64,000 bases of DNA. Origin: Microcella putealis. GTDB lineage: Bacteria; Actinomycetota; Actinomycetes; Actinomycetales; Microbacteriaceae. Location of the stretch: NCBI RefSeq assembly GCF_004216575.1, contig NZ_SGWW01000001.1:496001-560000 (forward strand). The letters are read 5' to 3'. This document shows positions 43,928 to 55,306 of this stretch, one piece after another; the stretch's first letter is position 1; each line of letters begins with the position of its first letter. The position numbers and the translations under genes were made by a program. The notes under the pieces are model-generated. The model did not search any database. It was given only the letters and a program-made list of their open reading frames with translations, and was not told where the DNA came from.

Positions 43928-44006
43928 GGCGCGCATCCTTTCGATTATTTATGCAAACGTATCAAATCGAACCAGGCGGATGCACGCGCTATTCCCGCAG
44001 ATCCTC

Positions 44007-44678
44007 TTACGGCTGCAGGCGGGTTACCGCCCAGCCGCTCCCCCGCCGCTCGAACACGAGCCGGTCGTGCAGCCGCGAGGTGCGGCCCTGCCAGAACTCG
44101 ACCCGATCGGGCACGATGCGGAAGCCGCCCCAGCGCTCGGGCCGGGGCACCGTCTCGGCCTCGGCAAAGTGCTGCTCGGTGTCGCGCACCTTCTGCTCGA
44201 GCGCGTCGCGGCCGTCGATCGGGTGCGACTGGTCGCTCGACCAGGCCGCGATCTGAGCGCCGCGCGGGCGGTTCGAGAAGTAGTCGTTCGAGTCGGCCTC
44301 GTCGACCTTGTGCGCCTCGCCGTAGATGAGCACCTGGCGGTGCAGCGGGTACCACGGGAACACCGCCGAAATGCCGGGGTTCGCGATGAGCGCCCGACCC
44401 TTGCGGGAGGTGTAGTCGGTGTAGAACGCGAAGCCGCGCTCGTCGACCCCGCGCAGCAGCACCGTGCGCGACGACGGCCGGCCGTCGGGGTCGATCGTGC
44501 CGATCACCATGGCGTTCGGCTCGTAGACCTTGTGCTCGGCCGCCTCGGCGAGCCACGCGGTGAACTGCGTGAAGGGGTCGCCGGCGAGCTCATGCTCTTC
44601 GAGCTGTTCCTGCCCGTAGTCGGTGTGCGTGCGCAGGGCCTTCTCGAGCAGGGGGTCGGGGACGGCGTCGTGGCTCAT
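44007..44678 (-). CDS. pdxH: Pyridoxamine 5'-phosphate oxidase
   Basis: A 223-residue FMN enzyme that makes pyridoxal 5'-phosphate. The FMN and substrate blocks are present: SSRTVLLRGVDERGFAFYTDY, SRKGRALIANP, FSNRPRGAQIAAWSSDQS, and the ending FWQGRTSRLHDRLVFER. Full length. Its product is the cofactor of the decarboxylase encoded directly upstream on the same strand (72-base gap). Confidence 0.95.
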   Translation of the reverse strand: MSHDAVPDPLLEKALRTHTDYGQEQLEEHELAGDPFTQFTAWLAEAAEHKVYEPNAMVIGTIDPDGRPSSRTVLLRGVDERGFAFYTDYTSRKGRALIANPGISAVFPWYPLHRQVLIYGEAHKVDEADSNDYFSNRPRGAQIAAWSSDQSHPIDGRDALEQKVRDTEQHFAEAETVPRPERWGGFRIVPDRVEFWQGRTSRLHDRLVFERRGSGWAVTRLQP

Positions 44679-44750
44679 GCCGTGAGCGTACGACGTGCTG
44701 GCCGTGCGGGGGCCGAGCGTCGGCTGAGCGTCACGCCCGATCTCCCCCGC

Positions 44751-46184
44751 TCAGCGCATCGTGTCGAGGATGCCCGTGATCAGCTCGAACGACGTGCGCG
44801 GGCTGACGATCGCGAAGCGCGTGTTCGGCCGGCCCGCGTGCGAGCTCGGCACAACGAACGCCCGCTGCTCGTCGAGCAGGCGATCCGACCAGGCGGCGTA
44901 GTCGGCGGCCTCCCAGCCCACACGCTCGAAGACGACGACCGACAGCTGCGGGTCGCGCACGAGGCGCAGCTCGGGCCGGGTGCCAATCTCGTCGGCGACG
45001 CGCTGGGCGAGCGCGAGTGAGTCTTCGATCGCGGCCCGGTACGCGCCGGCGCCGAACGTCGCGAGCGAGAACCACAGCGGCAGGCCGCGGGGGCGACGCG
45101 TGAGCTGAATCGAATAGTCGCTGGGGTTCCACTCGGCGCGGTCGGTGAGCGTGTCGAGGTACTCGGCGTGCTGGGTGTGCGCCGCGCGGGCGATCGCCGG
45201 GTCGCGGTAGAGCAGCACGCACGCGTCGAAGGGGGTGAACAACCACTTGTGCGGGTCGACGATGAGCGAGTCGGCGCGCTCCAGCCCCGCGAAGCGGTGA
45301 CGGGCCGACGGCGCGAGCGCCGCCGCGAGGCCGTAGGCCCCGTCAACGTGCAGCCAGAAGTCGAACTCGTCTTTCAGTGCGGCGATCGAGGCGATGTCGT
45401 CGACGATGCCGAAGTTCGTCGAGCCGCCCGTTGCCACAACGGCGATGACGGCGTCACCGTGCTCGTCGAGCGCGGTGCGCACCTGAGCACCCGTGAGGGC
45501 GCCCGACTCGCCGACGGCGACCTTCACGACATCGACATCCATGACGCGGGCGGCCGAGGCGATCGACGAGTGCGCCTCGGCGCTCGCGACCACCACGCAG
45601 CGCTCGGGGCGCGCCTGCCCGCGCTCGGCGCGCACGCGCGCGGCGTGGTCGCGGGCAGCGACAAGCGCCGACAGGTTGCCGATCGTGCCGCCCTGCACGA
45701 CCACGCCGCCGGCGGTCTCGGGCAGCCCGAACTCGCGCGCGAGGAACGCGAGCACCTCGTTCTCGGCGAAGACGGCGCCCGATCCCTCCATCCACGAGCC
45801 GCCGTACACGGCCGTCGCCGACACGATGAGGTCGAAGGCGCTGGCGGCCTTCGTCGGCGCCGACGGGATGAACGACAGGTACCCCGGGTGGTCGATCGTG
45901 AGGCACGCCGGAGCCAGCACGTTCTCGAACAGGGCCAGCGCGCGGCGCCCGCCCACCCCGTCCTCAGAGATCGACCCGGCGGCGAGCCGACGCAATTCGC
46001 TCGGCGGCATCGGCTTGTCGAGGGGCACCTCGGTGTCGAGCAGGCGGCGGCGCGCGTAATCGAGCACCATGTCGACGACGGCGGTCGTTTCGGGCGTGAC
46101 CGCGTGCATCCGGGATGCGTCGGTGACGACGCGCGCAGCGGCGTCGATTCGGTCGGTGTGCGGGCGGGCAGCGGCGTCGCTCAC
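44751..46184 (-). CDS. PLP-dependent group II amino-acid decarboxylase
   Basis: A 477-residue decarboxylase of the glutamate/aromatic/diaminobutyrate group. PLP residues are visible: Lys313 in VDPHKWLFTPFD, Asp281 in HVDGAYG and a stacking His near residue 205 in SAEAHSSIASAA. The N-terminal block has HPGYLSFIPSAPTKAA. The substrate cannot be deduced, although the sequence is closer to aromatic or 2,4-diaminobutyrate decarboxylases than to GadB. GTG 46184 has GAGAGGACC upstream. Full length. Confidence 0.9.
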   Translation of the reverse strand: MSDAAARPHTDRIDAAARVVTDASRMHAVTPETTAVVDMVLDYARRRLLDTEVPLDKPMPPSELRRLAAGSISEDGVGGRRALALFENVLAPACLTIDHPGYLSFIPSAPTKAASAFDLIVSATAVYGGSWMEGSGAVFAENEVLAFLAREFGLPETAGGVVVQGGTIGNLSALVAARDHAARVRAERGQARPERCVVVASAEAHSSIASAARVMDVDVVKVAVGESGALTGAQVRTALDEHGDAVIAVVATGGSTNFGIVDDIASIAALKDEFDFWLHVDGAYGLAAALAPSARHRFAGLERADSLIVDPHKWLFTPFDACVLLYRDPAIARAAHTQHAEYLDTLTDRAEWNPSDYSIQLTRRPRGLPLWFSLATFGAGAYRAAIEDSLALAQRVADEIGTRPELRLVRDPQLSVVVFERVGWEAADYAAWSDRLLDEQRAFVVPSSHAGRPNTRFAIVSPRTSFELITGILDTMR

Positions 46185-46270
46185 GGGTGGTCCTCTCGGG
46201 CCGGGCCACGGGCACAGAGCCGTGGCCTCCGGCGCGCCGCCCCGCCGATCGGGTCAGCAGGCGCCGGATA

Positions 46271-46300
46271 CGACGAGACCCGGCCGAAGCCGGGTCGTCG
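46271..46300 (-). terminator. Hairpin after tRNA-Ala
   Basis: A 13-base imperfect stem (46271-46284 with 46289-46300) with a CGAA tetraloop immediately after the CCA end of the tRNA on the minus strand. Confidence 0.7.
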
Positions 46301-46376
46301 TGGTGGACCTGAGGGGACTCGAACCCCTGACCCCCTGCATGCCATGCAGGTGCGCTACCAGCTGCGCCACAGGCCC
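46301..46376 (-). tRNA. tRNA-Ala (anticodon GGC)
   Basis: Minus-strand cloverleaf: acceptor GGGCCTG/CAGGTCC (one G-U pair), D-arm GCGC-AGCTGGTA-GCGC, anticodon stem CCTGC/GCAGG with loop ATGGCAT (anticodon GGC), T-arm AGGGG-TTCGAGT-CCCCT. The discriminator is A and the CCA end is encoded (46301-46303). Confidence 0.97.
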
Positions 46377-46417
46377 TCGCGTGTCGCCCAGGCGGTGTTC
46401 CGCCGCGCGACTGTCAC

Positions 46418-46447
46418 AGAGTAGTACCGCCGTCGCCCCGTCGCCAA
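46418..46447 (-). promoter_or_regulatory. Promoter of tRNA-Ala
   Basis: Minus-strand TTGGCG (46442-46447), an 18-base spacer and TACTCT (46418-46423). The predicted start would lie about 35 bases before the mature tRNA 5' end. Confidence 0.4.
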
Positions 46448-46448
46448 A

Positions 46449-46826
46449 TCAGGCCGGGTCGACGGGCGTGCCGAGGTCGACCGGAATGACCGGGCAGTCT
46501 TTCCAGAGGCGCTCGAGCGAATAAAACTGCCGGTCTTCCTCATGGAAGACGTGCACGACGACATCGCCGAAGTCGAGCAGCACCCAGCGGCCCTCTGACC
46601 GACCCTCGCGGCGCAGCGGCTTCGCGCCCGCCTCGATCATGCGATCTTCGACCTCGTCGCAGATCGCGAGCACGTTGCGCTCGCTGCGGCCGGTCACGAG
46701 CAGGAAGACGTCGGCAAGCGGCAGCGGCCCCGAGACGTCGAGCGCGACGATGTCGTCGCCCTGCTTCGCGTCGGCCGCGCGCGCCGCGACTACCGTCAGT
46801 TCTTTCGCTCGATCAGATGCAGTCAC
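46449..46826 (-). CDS. rsfS: Ribosome silencing factor RsfS
   Basis: A 125-residue RsfS (Iojap/YbeB family). Signature features are VALDVSGPLPLADVFLLVTG and the long block RWVLLDFGDVVVHVFHEEDR followed by FYSLERLWKD. The protein binds ribosomal protein uL14 and blocks subunit joining under starvation. GTG 46826 was chosen since the frame upstream is antisense to a neighbour. It lies in the usual actinobacterial cluster with nadD. Confidence 0.95.
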   Translation of the reverse strand: MTASDRAKELTVVAARAADAKQGDDIVALDVSGPLPLADVFLLVTGRSERNVLAICDEVEDRMIEAGAKPLRREGRSEGRWVLLDFGDVVVHVFHEEDRQFYSLERLWKDCPVIPVDLGTPVDPA

Positions 46827-46860
46827 AGTGTCTTTCAGAGGGTTGGATGCGCGGGGCGCG

Positions 46861-48177
46861 TTAGAAGAGTCCGTTGACGGCCGCGACGATGAAGAGCCCG
46901 ACAGCGACGACGGCGAGCACAACAGTTGAGCTCACGAGCACGGTCGTCAGCACGCCCGAGCGACGGGCTTTCTTGCCGCCCATGACGTCGCGCGTGGCCG
47001 TGTGGCTGCTGACCGCGCTGATGGCGCTGACGGGAGCCGAGTCGGTCGACGCGTACTCGGTGTCGACGTCGAACAGGTCGTCGATGTCGGGGCTGTCGTG
47101 AATCGACGGAACAGCACCCGTCGACGCGACCGAGCTGGGCACGTCGATCATGCCGGTGATGATGATCTCGCCCGTGCCGGGAACCGGCCCCGCAAGCTCG
47201 CCGCGCGGCATCTCGGGCAGAACGAGGGCGTTGGTGCTCGTCGTCGCCGAGCCGACCTGACGACTGAAGGTGTTGGTGAACGGGTCGTCGTCGTCGTGCA
47301 CTCCGACCGACCAGTGGCTGCCGACGCTCGGCGCGTGCGGCGACGCGGCTGTGCCTGGCAGCACGTCGGGCGCACTCGGTCGGGCGTCGTCCACGAGAGG
47401 AACCGGGCCGGCCGGCAGGACAGACGCGGGGGCCGGCGCAGACGCACGCGGCGCAGCCGGCGCGCTCGGCACGCTCACGGGGTCGACGATGTCGAGGCCG
47501 TCGGCGGGCAGCGGTGCGGGCAACTCGGCGGACGACTCAGCGAGTTCGGCGGACTGCTCGGGCTCGTCAGCGCGGCGCAACTCACGCAGTTCGCGGCGCG
47601 AGAGCGGCCTGTCGCCCCCTCGAGCGGCAGGCTCGTCGTGCGCGGCCGCCGGCGGCTCGACCAGTGCGGGCGGCTCGCCGGGCTCAACGAGGTCGGGAAC
47701 CGATGCCGGCGCGGCCGCTGGAGTCGAGGCCGGCGCGACGGGCGAATCGGACCCGGTCGGCACCGACTGCGGAGCGGACGCGGGAATCTCGCGACCCTGC
47801 GTGCGGTAGGCGAGCGGCTCGTCGCGGGGCTCGCCCTCCCCGATCGGGGCGAAGGTGCGGCGCCCGGTGTAGGGGGCGCTCGACGGAGCGTCGCTCGACG
47901 GCGCAAAGTCGCGCCGACGGTACGAGCCGGGAGTCGCGGCCCACGGCGCGGTCGGCGCGGTCGGCGCGCTGGGCGCAGCCGGAGCGGAGGCGACCGAGGC
48001 CGCACTGCCCGCTGCCGAACCGACCGAGGCGGGCACGAGCTCGGGGTTCGCGTCAGCGCTGGCGGGGCGGGTCGCGTCGTCGTTCGGGGCCTCGCTCGCC
48101 GAGGCGGCCTCGTTCGCTAGCTGCTGCAGACGCCGGGCCTCCCGGCGCGTCAGCGGCGGATCGTTCTGCGCGCTCAT
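46861..48177 (-). CDS. Large Pro/Ala-rich membrane protein, unknown function
   Basis: A 438-residue protein. A basic N-terminus ([16 protein letters not shown]) is followed by about 350 residues of low-complexity Ala/Pro/Ser/Asp sequence with repeated [11 protein letters not shown] and TRREARR-type motifs, and a single C-terminal helix ([21 protein letters not shown]). Tail-anchored topology with the bulk cytoplasmic is likely. Such proteins sit between nadD and rsfS in related genomes; no function is known. The ATG overlaps the nadD stop. Confidence 0.7.
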   Translation of the reverse strand: MSAQNDPPLTRREARRLQQLANEAASASEAPNDDATRPASADANPELVPASVGSAAGSAASVASAPAAPSAPTAPTAPWAATPGSYRRRDFAPSSDAPSSAPYTGRRTFAPIGEGEPRDEPLAYRTQGREIPASAPQSVPTGSDSPVAPASTPAAAPASVPDLVEPGEPPALVEPPAAAHDEPAARGGDRPLSRRELRELRRADEPEQSAELAESSAELPAPLPADGLDIVDPVSVPSAPAAPRASAPAPASVLPAGPVPLVDDARPSAPDVLPGTAASPHAPSVGSHWSVGVHDDDDPFTNTFSRQVGSATTSTNALVLPEMPRGELAGPVPGTGEIIITGMIDVPSSVASTGAVPSIHDSPDIDDLFDVDTEYASTDSAPVSAISAVSSHTATRDVMGGKKARRSGVLTTVLVSSTVVLAVVAVGLFIVAAVNGLF

Positions 48178-48740
48178 GCGGGGGTTCTCCGATACAGCTG
48201 ATGCTTGGCGATGTACTGCACGACGCCGTCGGGTACCAGGTACCACACGGGGGCGCCGCGCCCGACGCGATCACGACAGTCGGTCGACGAGATCGCGAGC
48301 GCCGGGATCTCCATCCAGCTTACGCGCCCCTCCGGAAGGCCGCGAACGTTGAGGCGATGCCCGGGCCGTGTCACGGCGACAAAGTGCGCGAGCTCAAACA
48401 GTCGCTCCGGTTCTTTCCAGTCGACGATCTGTGCGATCGCGTCGGCGCCGGAGATGAAGAACAGCTCGGCCCCGGGGTACACGGCGGCGAGGTCAGTCAG
48501 GGTGTCGATCGTGTAGGTCGGCCCGTCGCGATCGATGTCGACCCGGCTCACGCTGAATCGCGGATTCGATGCGGTCGCGATGACCGTCATGAGGTAGCGG
48601 TGTTCGCTCCCCGTCGCGTCGGGCTTGAGGTACGGCTCGCCGGTCGGCACGAACACGACCTCGTCGAGACCCAGGCGATCAGCGACCTCGCTCGCGGCAA
48701 CGAGGTGCCCGTGGTGAATCGGGTCGAAGGTGCCGCCCAT
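48174..48740 (-). CDS. nadD: Nicotinate-nucleotide adenylyltransferase
   Basis: The enzyme that makes nicotinate adenine dinucleotide from NaMN and ATP. The nucleotidyltransferase motif [29 protein letters not shown], the [15 protein letters not shown] block and the [10 protein letters not shown] motif (normally ISST-IR) are present. From ATG 48740 it has 188 residues, but the strand encoding RRIGV lies just before the ATG, in frame, and is not preceded by ATG, GTG or TTG. The true start may be a non-canonical codon. Downstream it overlaps the next gene by ATGA. Confidence 0.9.
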   Translation of the reverse strand: MGGTFDPIHHGHLVAASEVADRLGLDEVVFVPTGEPYLKPDATGSEHRYLMTVIATASNPRFSVSRVDIDRDGPTYTIDTLTDLAAVYPGAELFFISGADAIAQIVDWKEPERLFELAHFVAVTRPGHRLNVRGLPEGRVSWMEIPALAISSTDCRDRVGRGAPVWYLVPDGVVQYIAKHQLYRRTPA

Positions 48741-48812
48741 GACGCCGATGCGGCGCGGGGCGGTGTGTTCCGGTGCGGGGATGATCGGGGCGCTCCGGTT
48801 CGGCGTCAGGGC

Positions 48813-49016
48813 CTAGTGGCCGGCGCCGTGACCACCCTCGCCGCGCATGGGGTTCGAGGTCTTGTTGCGGTGGCGGTTGGCGACGTCGCGGTACGCGTGC
48901 ACGACGACGCCGAGCATGAAGAACGCGAGCGCGGCGATGCCGGCGATCACGAGCGGCGGCGCGAACAGCGGCGCGTACTCATCGAGGGCCAGAATGGTGC
49001 TGCTCAGCGACGTCAT
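48813..49016 (-). CDS. Small single-helix membrane protein
   Basis: A 67-residue protein with one hydrophobic segment (about 20-40) and a basic His/Arg/Gly tail (HRNKTSNPMRGEGGHGAGH). Its stop is in frame with the nadD reading frame, 75 bases before the nadD ATG. No family recognised. It lies between proA and nadD and is probably co-transcribed with them. Confidence 0.6.
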   Translation of the reverse strand: MTSLSSTILALDEYAPLFAPPLVIAGIAALAFFMLGVVVHAYRDVANRHRNKTSNPMRGEGGHGAGH

Positions 49017-49069
49017 GGGGCTCTACTTACTCTCTGCCGGAACGGTCGGGGGCATCAGTCTAGCGGGCG

Positions 49070-50380
49070 CTACCCGCGCACCTGCCCCGAGCCGCGCACG
49101 ATCCACTTGGTGCTCGTCAGCTCGGGAAGGCCCATGGGGCCGCGCGCGTGCATCTTCTGCGTCGAGATGCCCACCTCAGCGCCGAAACCGAATTCGCCGC
49201 CGTCGCTGAAGCGCGTGGAGGCGTTCACCATCACGACCGCCGAGTCGACCTCCGCCAAGAATCGTTCGGCGTTCGCCATGTCGCGCGTGATGATCGACTC
49301 GGTGTGCTGGGTCGAGAAGCGGCGGATGTGCGCGAGGGCCGCATCCAGGTCGTCGACGATGCCGATCGACAGTTCGAGAGCCATGTGCTCGGTCGCGAAA
49401 TCGTCGTCGCTCGCGACCTCGAGATCGGCGACGACGGCGCGGGCGCGCTCGTCGCCGCGCACGAGAACTCCGGATGCACGCAGCGCCTGAACGACGGACG
49501 GCACCAGCCGCTCGGCCGCGTCGCGGTGCACGAGCACCGTCTCGACGGCGTTGCAGACGCTCGGCCGCTGCACCTTCGCGTTGTGGACGATGTCGACCGC
49601 CATCTGCTCGTCGGCGCTCGCGTCGAGCACAATGTGCACGACACCCGCACCCGTCTCGATGACGGGAACAGTCGACTCGCGCACCACGGTCTGAATGAGG
49701 TCGGCGCTGCCGCGCGGGATCAGCACGTCGACGTAGCCGCGGGCGCGCATGAGCGCGGTCGCACCCGCGCGACCGTGCTCGTCGATCGTCTGCACGGCGG
49801 CCTCGGGCAAGCCCACCGCGACCAGCGCCTGCTGAATCACGGAGACGAGCACCTCGTTGCTCGAGCGGGCGGCGCTGCCGCCGCGCAGCACGGCGGCGTT
49901 GCCGCTCTTCAGCGCGAGCGCCGCGATGTCGACCGTCACGTTCGGGCGCGCCTCGTAAATCGCCCCAACGACGCCGAACGGCACGCGCACCTGGCTCAGC
50001 TGTACCCCGTTCGGCAGCGTCGAACCGCGCACGACCGTGCCCACTGGGTCGGGCAGCGCGATCACGTCGCGCACGGCAGACGCGAGCGCCGCGACCCGCG
50101 TCTCGTCGAGCCGCAGGCGGTCGATCAGGCCGTCACTCAGCCCGTTCTCGCGGCCGCGGCTCAGGTCGGCCGCGTTCGCCTCAATGATGCGGGGGGCGTT
50201 CGCGACGAGAGCGTCCGCGATGGCGGCGAGCGCGGCATCCTTCACGGCGGTCGTCGCCTGCCCAAGCGCGCGGGAGGCGGTCTTGGCGGCCGCGAGCGTG
50301 TCGTCGATGAGGCCGGCCGGCACGCCGTCGAGCGGAACATTTTCGCCGTGAACGGGGGCCGAGCTCATCGTCATGACCAT
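49070..50380 (-). CDS. proA: Glutamate-5-semialdehyde dehydrogenase (gamma-glutamyl phosphate reductase)
   Basis: A 436-residue ProA, second step of proline synthesis. The aldehyde-dehydrogenase fold is clear: FGVVGAIYEARPNVTVDIAAL, KSGNAAVLRGGSAA, the catalytic Cys in VQRPSVCNAVETVLVH and the C-terminal FGFGAEVGISTQKMHARGPMG. Starts MVMTM at ATG 50380, 4 bases after the proB stop. Full length. Confidence 0.96.
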   Translation of the reverse strand: MVMTMSSAPVHGENVPLDGVPAGLIDDTLAAAKTASRALGQATTAVKDAALAAIADALVANAPRIIEANAADLSRGRENGLSDGLIDRLRLDETRVAALASAVRDVIALPDPVGTVVRGSTLPNGVQLSQVRVPFGVVGAIYEARPNVTVDIAALALKSGNAAVLRGGSAARSSNEVLVSVIQQALVAVGLPEAAVQTIDEHGRAGATALMRARGYVDVLIPRGSADLIQTVVRESTVPVIETGAGVVHIVLDASADEQMAVDIVHNAKVQRPSVCNAVETVLVHRDAAERLVPSVVQALRASGVLVRGDERARAVVADLEVASDDDFATEHMALELSIGIVDDLDAALAHIRRFSTQHTESIITRDMANAERFLAEVDSAVVMVNASTRFSDGGEFGFGAEVGISTQKMHARGPMGLPELTSTKWIVRGSGQVRG

Positions 50381-50384
50381 GCCG

Positions 50385-52783
<2,399 letters not shown>

Positions 52784-52795
52784 TCATGTAACGAC

Positions 52796-52829
52796 GATGA
52801 CGGGGCGGGCCGAAGCCCGCCCCGTCATC
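52796..52829 (-). terminator. Terminator between rpmA and obg
   Basis: A perfect 15-base stem (52796-52810 with 52815-52829, GATGACGGGGCGGGC) with a CGAA tetraloop. It follows the rpmA stop by 21 bases and may attenuate read-through into obg. No U-tract. Confidence 0.75.
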
Positions 52830-52850
52830 GGATGCTGGTGATCGTGTGGG

Positions 52851-53105
52851 TTACTCGCCCGCGACGATGTTGACGACCTTGCGGCCGCCCTTCTGGCCGA
52901 ACTGCACCGCACCGGCCGACAGCGCGAACAGCGTGTCGTCGCCGCCACGGCCCACGTTGGCGCCGGGGTGGAAGTGGGTGCCACGCTGGCGAACGATGAT
53001 CTCGCCGGCCTTGACAACCTGGCCGCCGAAGCGCTTCACACCCAGGTACTGGGGGTTCGAGTCGCGGCCGTTACGGGTGGACGATGCGCCCTTTTTGTGT
53101 GCCAT
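52851..53105 (-). CDS. rpmA: 50S ribosomal protein bL27
   Basis: An 84-residue bL27 with the conserved [22 protein letters not shown] opening (the N-terminal tail reaches the peptidyl-transferase centre) and [18 protein letters not shown]. No N-terminal processing extension. Follows rplU by 18 bases. Confidence 0.97.
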   Translation of the reverse strand: MAHKKGASSTRNGRDSNPQYLGVKRFGGQVVKAGEIIVRQRGTHFHPGANVGRGGDDTLFALSAGAVQFGQKGGRKVVNIVAGE

Positions 53106-53123
53106 GTCTTCTCGCGACCCTTC

Positions 53124-53432
53124 TTACTTGATGCCGGTGATCTTGACGCGGGTCAGCTCAGAGCGGTGGCCCTGGCGCTTCTTGTACCCGGTCTTGTTCT
53201 TGTACTTCTGGATGATGATCTTCGGGCCGCGGAGGTCACCCAGGACCTCGGCGGTCACGGTGATCTTCGAAAGCTTCTTGGCGTCGGTGGTGACCGTGTC
53301 ACCGTCGACGTGCAGAACCGGGGTCAGCTGGATCGTGCCGTCCTCGCCCGGGGTAACGCGGTCAAGCACGACTACCGTGCCAACCTCGACCTTTTCCTGC
53401 CGCCCACCGGCGCGCACAACTGCGTAGACCAC
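53124..53432 (-). CDS. rplU: 50S ribosomal protein bL21
   Basis: A 102-residue bL21 with [17 protein letters not shown] at the start and [19 protein letters not shown] near the end, which contacts 23S rRNA. GTG start with AAAGGTG upstream. The first gene of the rplU-rpmA-obg unit, behind a strong promoter at 53521-53550 and a leader of about 80 bases. Confidence 0.97.
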   Translation of the reverse strand: MVYAVVRAGGRQEKVEVGTVVVLDRVTPGEDGTIQLTPVLHVDGDTVTTDAKKLSKITVTAEVLGDLRGPKIIIQKYKNKTGYKKRQGHRSELTRVKITGIK

Positions 53433-53520
53433 GTTTCACCTTTACTTCGTTCGAAGGAACTTCTTGCTCAAGACTGCGGGTGTCAGGCGCGAGCTTCTGC
53501 CCAGCGCACACCAACGGTCA

Positions 53521-53550
53521 AGAATAGCCGAGCGCAACGGGCCCGGTCAA
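53521..53550 (-). promoter_or_regulatory. rplU promoter
   Basis: Minus-strand TTGACC (53545-53550), 18-base spacer and TATTCT (53521-53526). Transcription would begin near 53514, giving a leader of about 80 nt before the GTG. Leaders of rplU often carry an L21-binding autoregulatory structure; I did not model one here. Confidence 0.7.
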
Positions 53551-53600
53551 ACGAGGGGCCACGGCGTCGCGCAACCCTGACAGCCTACACTCTGCACATC

Positions 53601-53882
53601 ATGGCGATTCTCATCGACGCGGCGATGTGGCCGGCGCACGGGCGCCTGTGGGGGCACCTTGTCAGCGATCACTCGCTGGATGAACTGCACGCGTTCGCCG
53701 AGCGCGCCGGCATTCCGCCGCGCGGCTTCGATCACGACCACTACGACTACCCCGAGGAACGCTTCGCCGAGCTCGTGACGCTCGGCGCCGAGCCCGTGAG
53801 CCCGCGTGAGCTCGTGGCACGCCTGCAGGCCGCCGGTCTGCGCGTGCGGCAGCGCGACAAGCGCGCGACGCGCAGCCGCTGA
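53601..53882 (+). CDS. DUF4031 protein
   Basis: A 93-residue protein with the DUF4031 block MAILIDAAMWPAHGRLWGHL followed by DHSLDELHAFAERAGIPPRGF, DHDHYDYPEERF and an ending AAGLRVRQRDKR. The HxHYD cluster suggests a small metal-binding domain, but no function is known. Divergent from the rplU unit; TACACT 9 bases before the ATG may be a -10 box of a near-leaderless message. Confidence 0.85.
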   Translation: MAILIDAAMWPAHGRLWGHLVSDHSLDELHAFAERAGIPPRGFDHDHYDYPEERFAELVTLGAEPVSPRELVARLQAAGLRVRQRDKRATRSR

Positions 53883-53926
53883 GGCGCGCACCCGCTCACG
53901 CGCGCATCCGCTCCGTCGCGCGTCCG

Positions 53927-55306
53927 CTACCAGCCGGGCCCGAAGCCCGCGACGCTGCGCACGAGATCACCGCTCGCGATATCGACAACCACAACGGTCA
54001 CCGACTCGGCCTGGGGGTTGATCGCGCGCCTATCCGGCACGGCGTCGGCGACACTCGGGGTGACCTCGATCGCCACGAACTCGTTGTTCGGCGAGACGCG
54101 GAACGCGCCAAATGAGCCGGCGTCGTCGAGGGTGCGCGCGAGCATCCGGGATGCTCCGCTGCCGTCGTCGGCGACGATCAGGTTCGCGACGGCGAGGCCC
54201 GCGTCATCGGTCACCGCGACCCGCTGGACGCGCTCGTCGCCGCTGAGCAGCTGGAAGTCGGCACCGAACACCAGGGCATCGTTGAACAGCGAGGGATTGA
54301 CGCGCTCTTCCTCGCCCGTGACGAGATCGAGGGCGACACCGCCGAAAGGATCGGTGGCGCTCACCCGCGTGCCGTCGGCCGACACCGCGTGCACCTCGGT
54401 GAACTGCCCGATCGGCAGAGCGAGCGTGGGGTCGGCGAGGGGTAGCGACGTGAGCGTGCCGTCGATGCCGTGCACGAGCAGCGTGTCACCGGCGGGCACC
54501 GGTAGCACCGTCTGCGCCTGCAGCACCGCCCCGTCGAGGCCCGTCAGCCACTCGACGACCCCCACTCCCCCGAGGTCGACGATTCCGACCCGGCGTGTCG
54601 GCGCATCCGCATTGTCCACCGAACTCATCACGACGGCGACCGTTGTGCCACTCTGCGGAACCACCAGCTCATCGATGCGCAGCCCCCGCTCGGGAAGCAC
54701 GACGGACTCAACCACCCCCGACGCCACGTCGACGACCTCGAGCAGGCTCGTGCCGCCCTCCGCCTCGCGCGTCAGCACGACGGCGCTGCCCAGCGGCGCC
54801 GCAAACTCGATACCCGAGGCGCTGTGCAGCACCTCACCGCGGCCCGTACCGTCGACGCGAGCGCGCAACACCTCATCGACCTCGGCGCCGCGGTCGACGT
54901 AGACGAACGAGCCGGGCGCCGTCGTGAAGCGATGGGTGAACGCGCTCATCGCCTCCCGGGAGGGCGAGGCGACGTTCTCGATCGTCACGGTGTAGTCGGT
55001 CGCGTAGCGCAGCGGCTCAGCAAATTGCACCGCGATCAATTCGTTCTGCACCGAGACGGTGACCTCAGCATCCGGCTCGACCGTCACCTGCGAGGCGTCG
55101 ATGTCACTGAGGGGCTGATTCGCGAACAGGCGCAGCTGCTGGCCCGCCTGCTCGGTGACGCGCACCGTGTCGACCTGCGCGGTCGACAGCTTCGGGCCCT
55201 GCATCGCGCCCAGCAGGAGAAAGACGGCGCCGACGCCCGTCGTGACCGCGGCCGTCCACCAGAAGGCGCGACGGAAGCCGCGCCACTCAGAAGAGGTACG
55301 GCTCAC
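53927..55306 (-). CDS. Exported beta-rich protein (propeller-like), unknown function
   Basis: A 459-residue protein. An N-terminal helix (about 15-38) acts as signal anchor, followed by an Ig-like domain (VTVEPDAEVTVSVQNELIAVQF) and about 330 residues of repeated short strands (VVDVASGVVESVVLP, GIVDLGGVGVVEWL) that resemble a beta-propeller; no catalytic residues are visible. The GTG start overlaps the preceding gene by 20 bases. Stop is 45 bases from the DUF4031 gene, convergent. Confidence 0.65.
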   Translation of the reverse strand: MSRTSSEWRGFRRAFWWTAAVTTGVGAVFLLLGAMQGPKLSTAQVDTVRVTEQAGQQLRLFANQPLSDIDASQVTVEPDAEVTVSVQNELIAVQFAEPLRYATDYTVTIENVASPSREAMSAFTHRFTTAPGSFVYVDRGAEVDEVLRARVDGTGRGEVLHSASGIEFAAPLGSAVVLTREAEGGTSLLEVVDVASGVVESVVLPERGLRIDELVVPQSGTTVAVVMSSVDNADAPTRRVGIVDLGGVGVVEWLTGLDGAVLQAQTVLPVPAGDTLLVHGIDGTLTSLPLADPTLALPIGQFTEVHAVSADGTRVSATDPFGGVALDLVTGEEERVNPSLFNDALVFGADFQLLSGDERVQRVAVTDDAGLAVANLIVADDGSGASRMLARTLDDAGSFGAFRVSPNNEFVAIEVTPSVADAVPDRRAINPQAESVTVVVVDIASGDLVRSVAGFGPGW

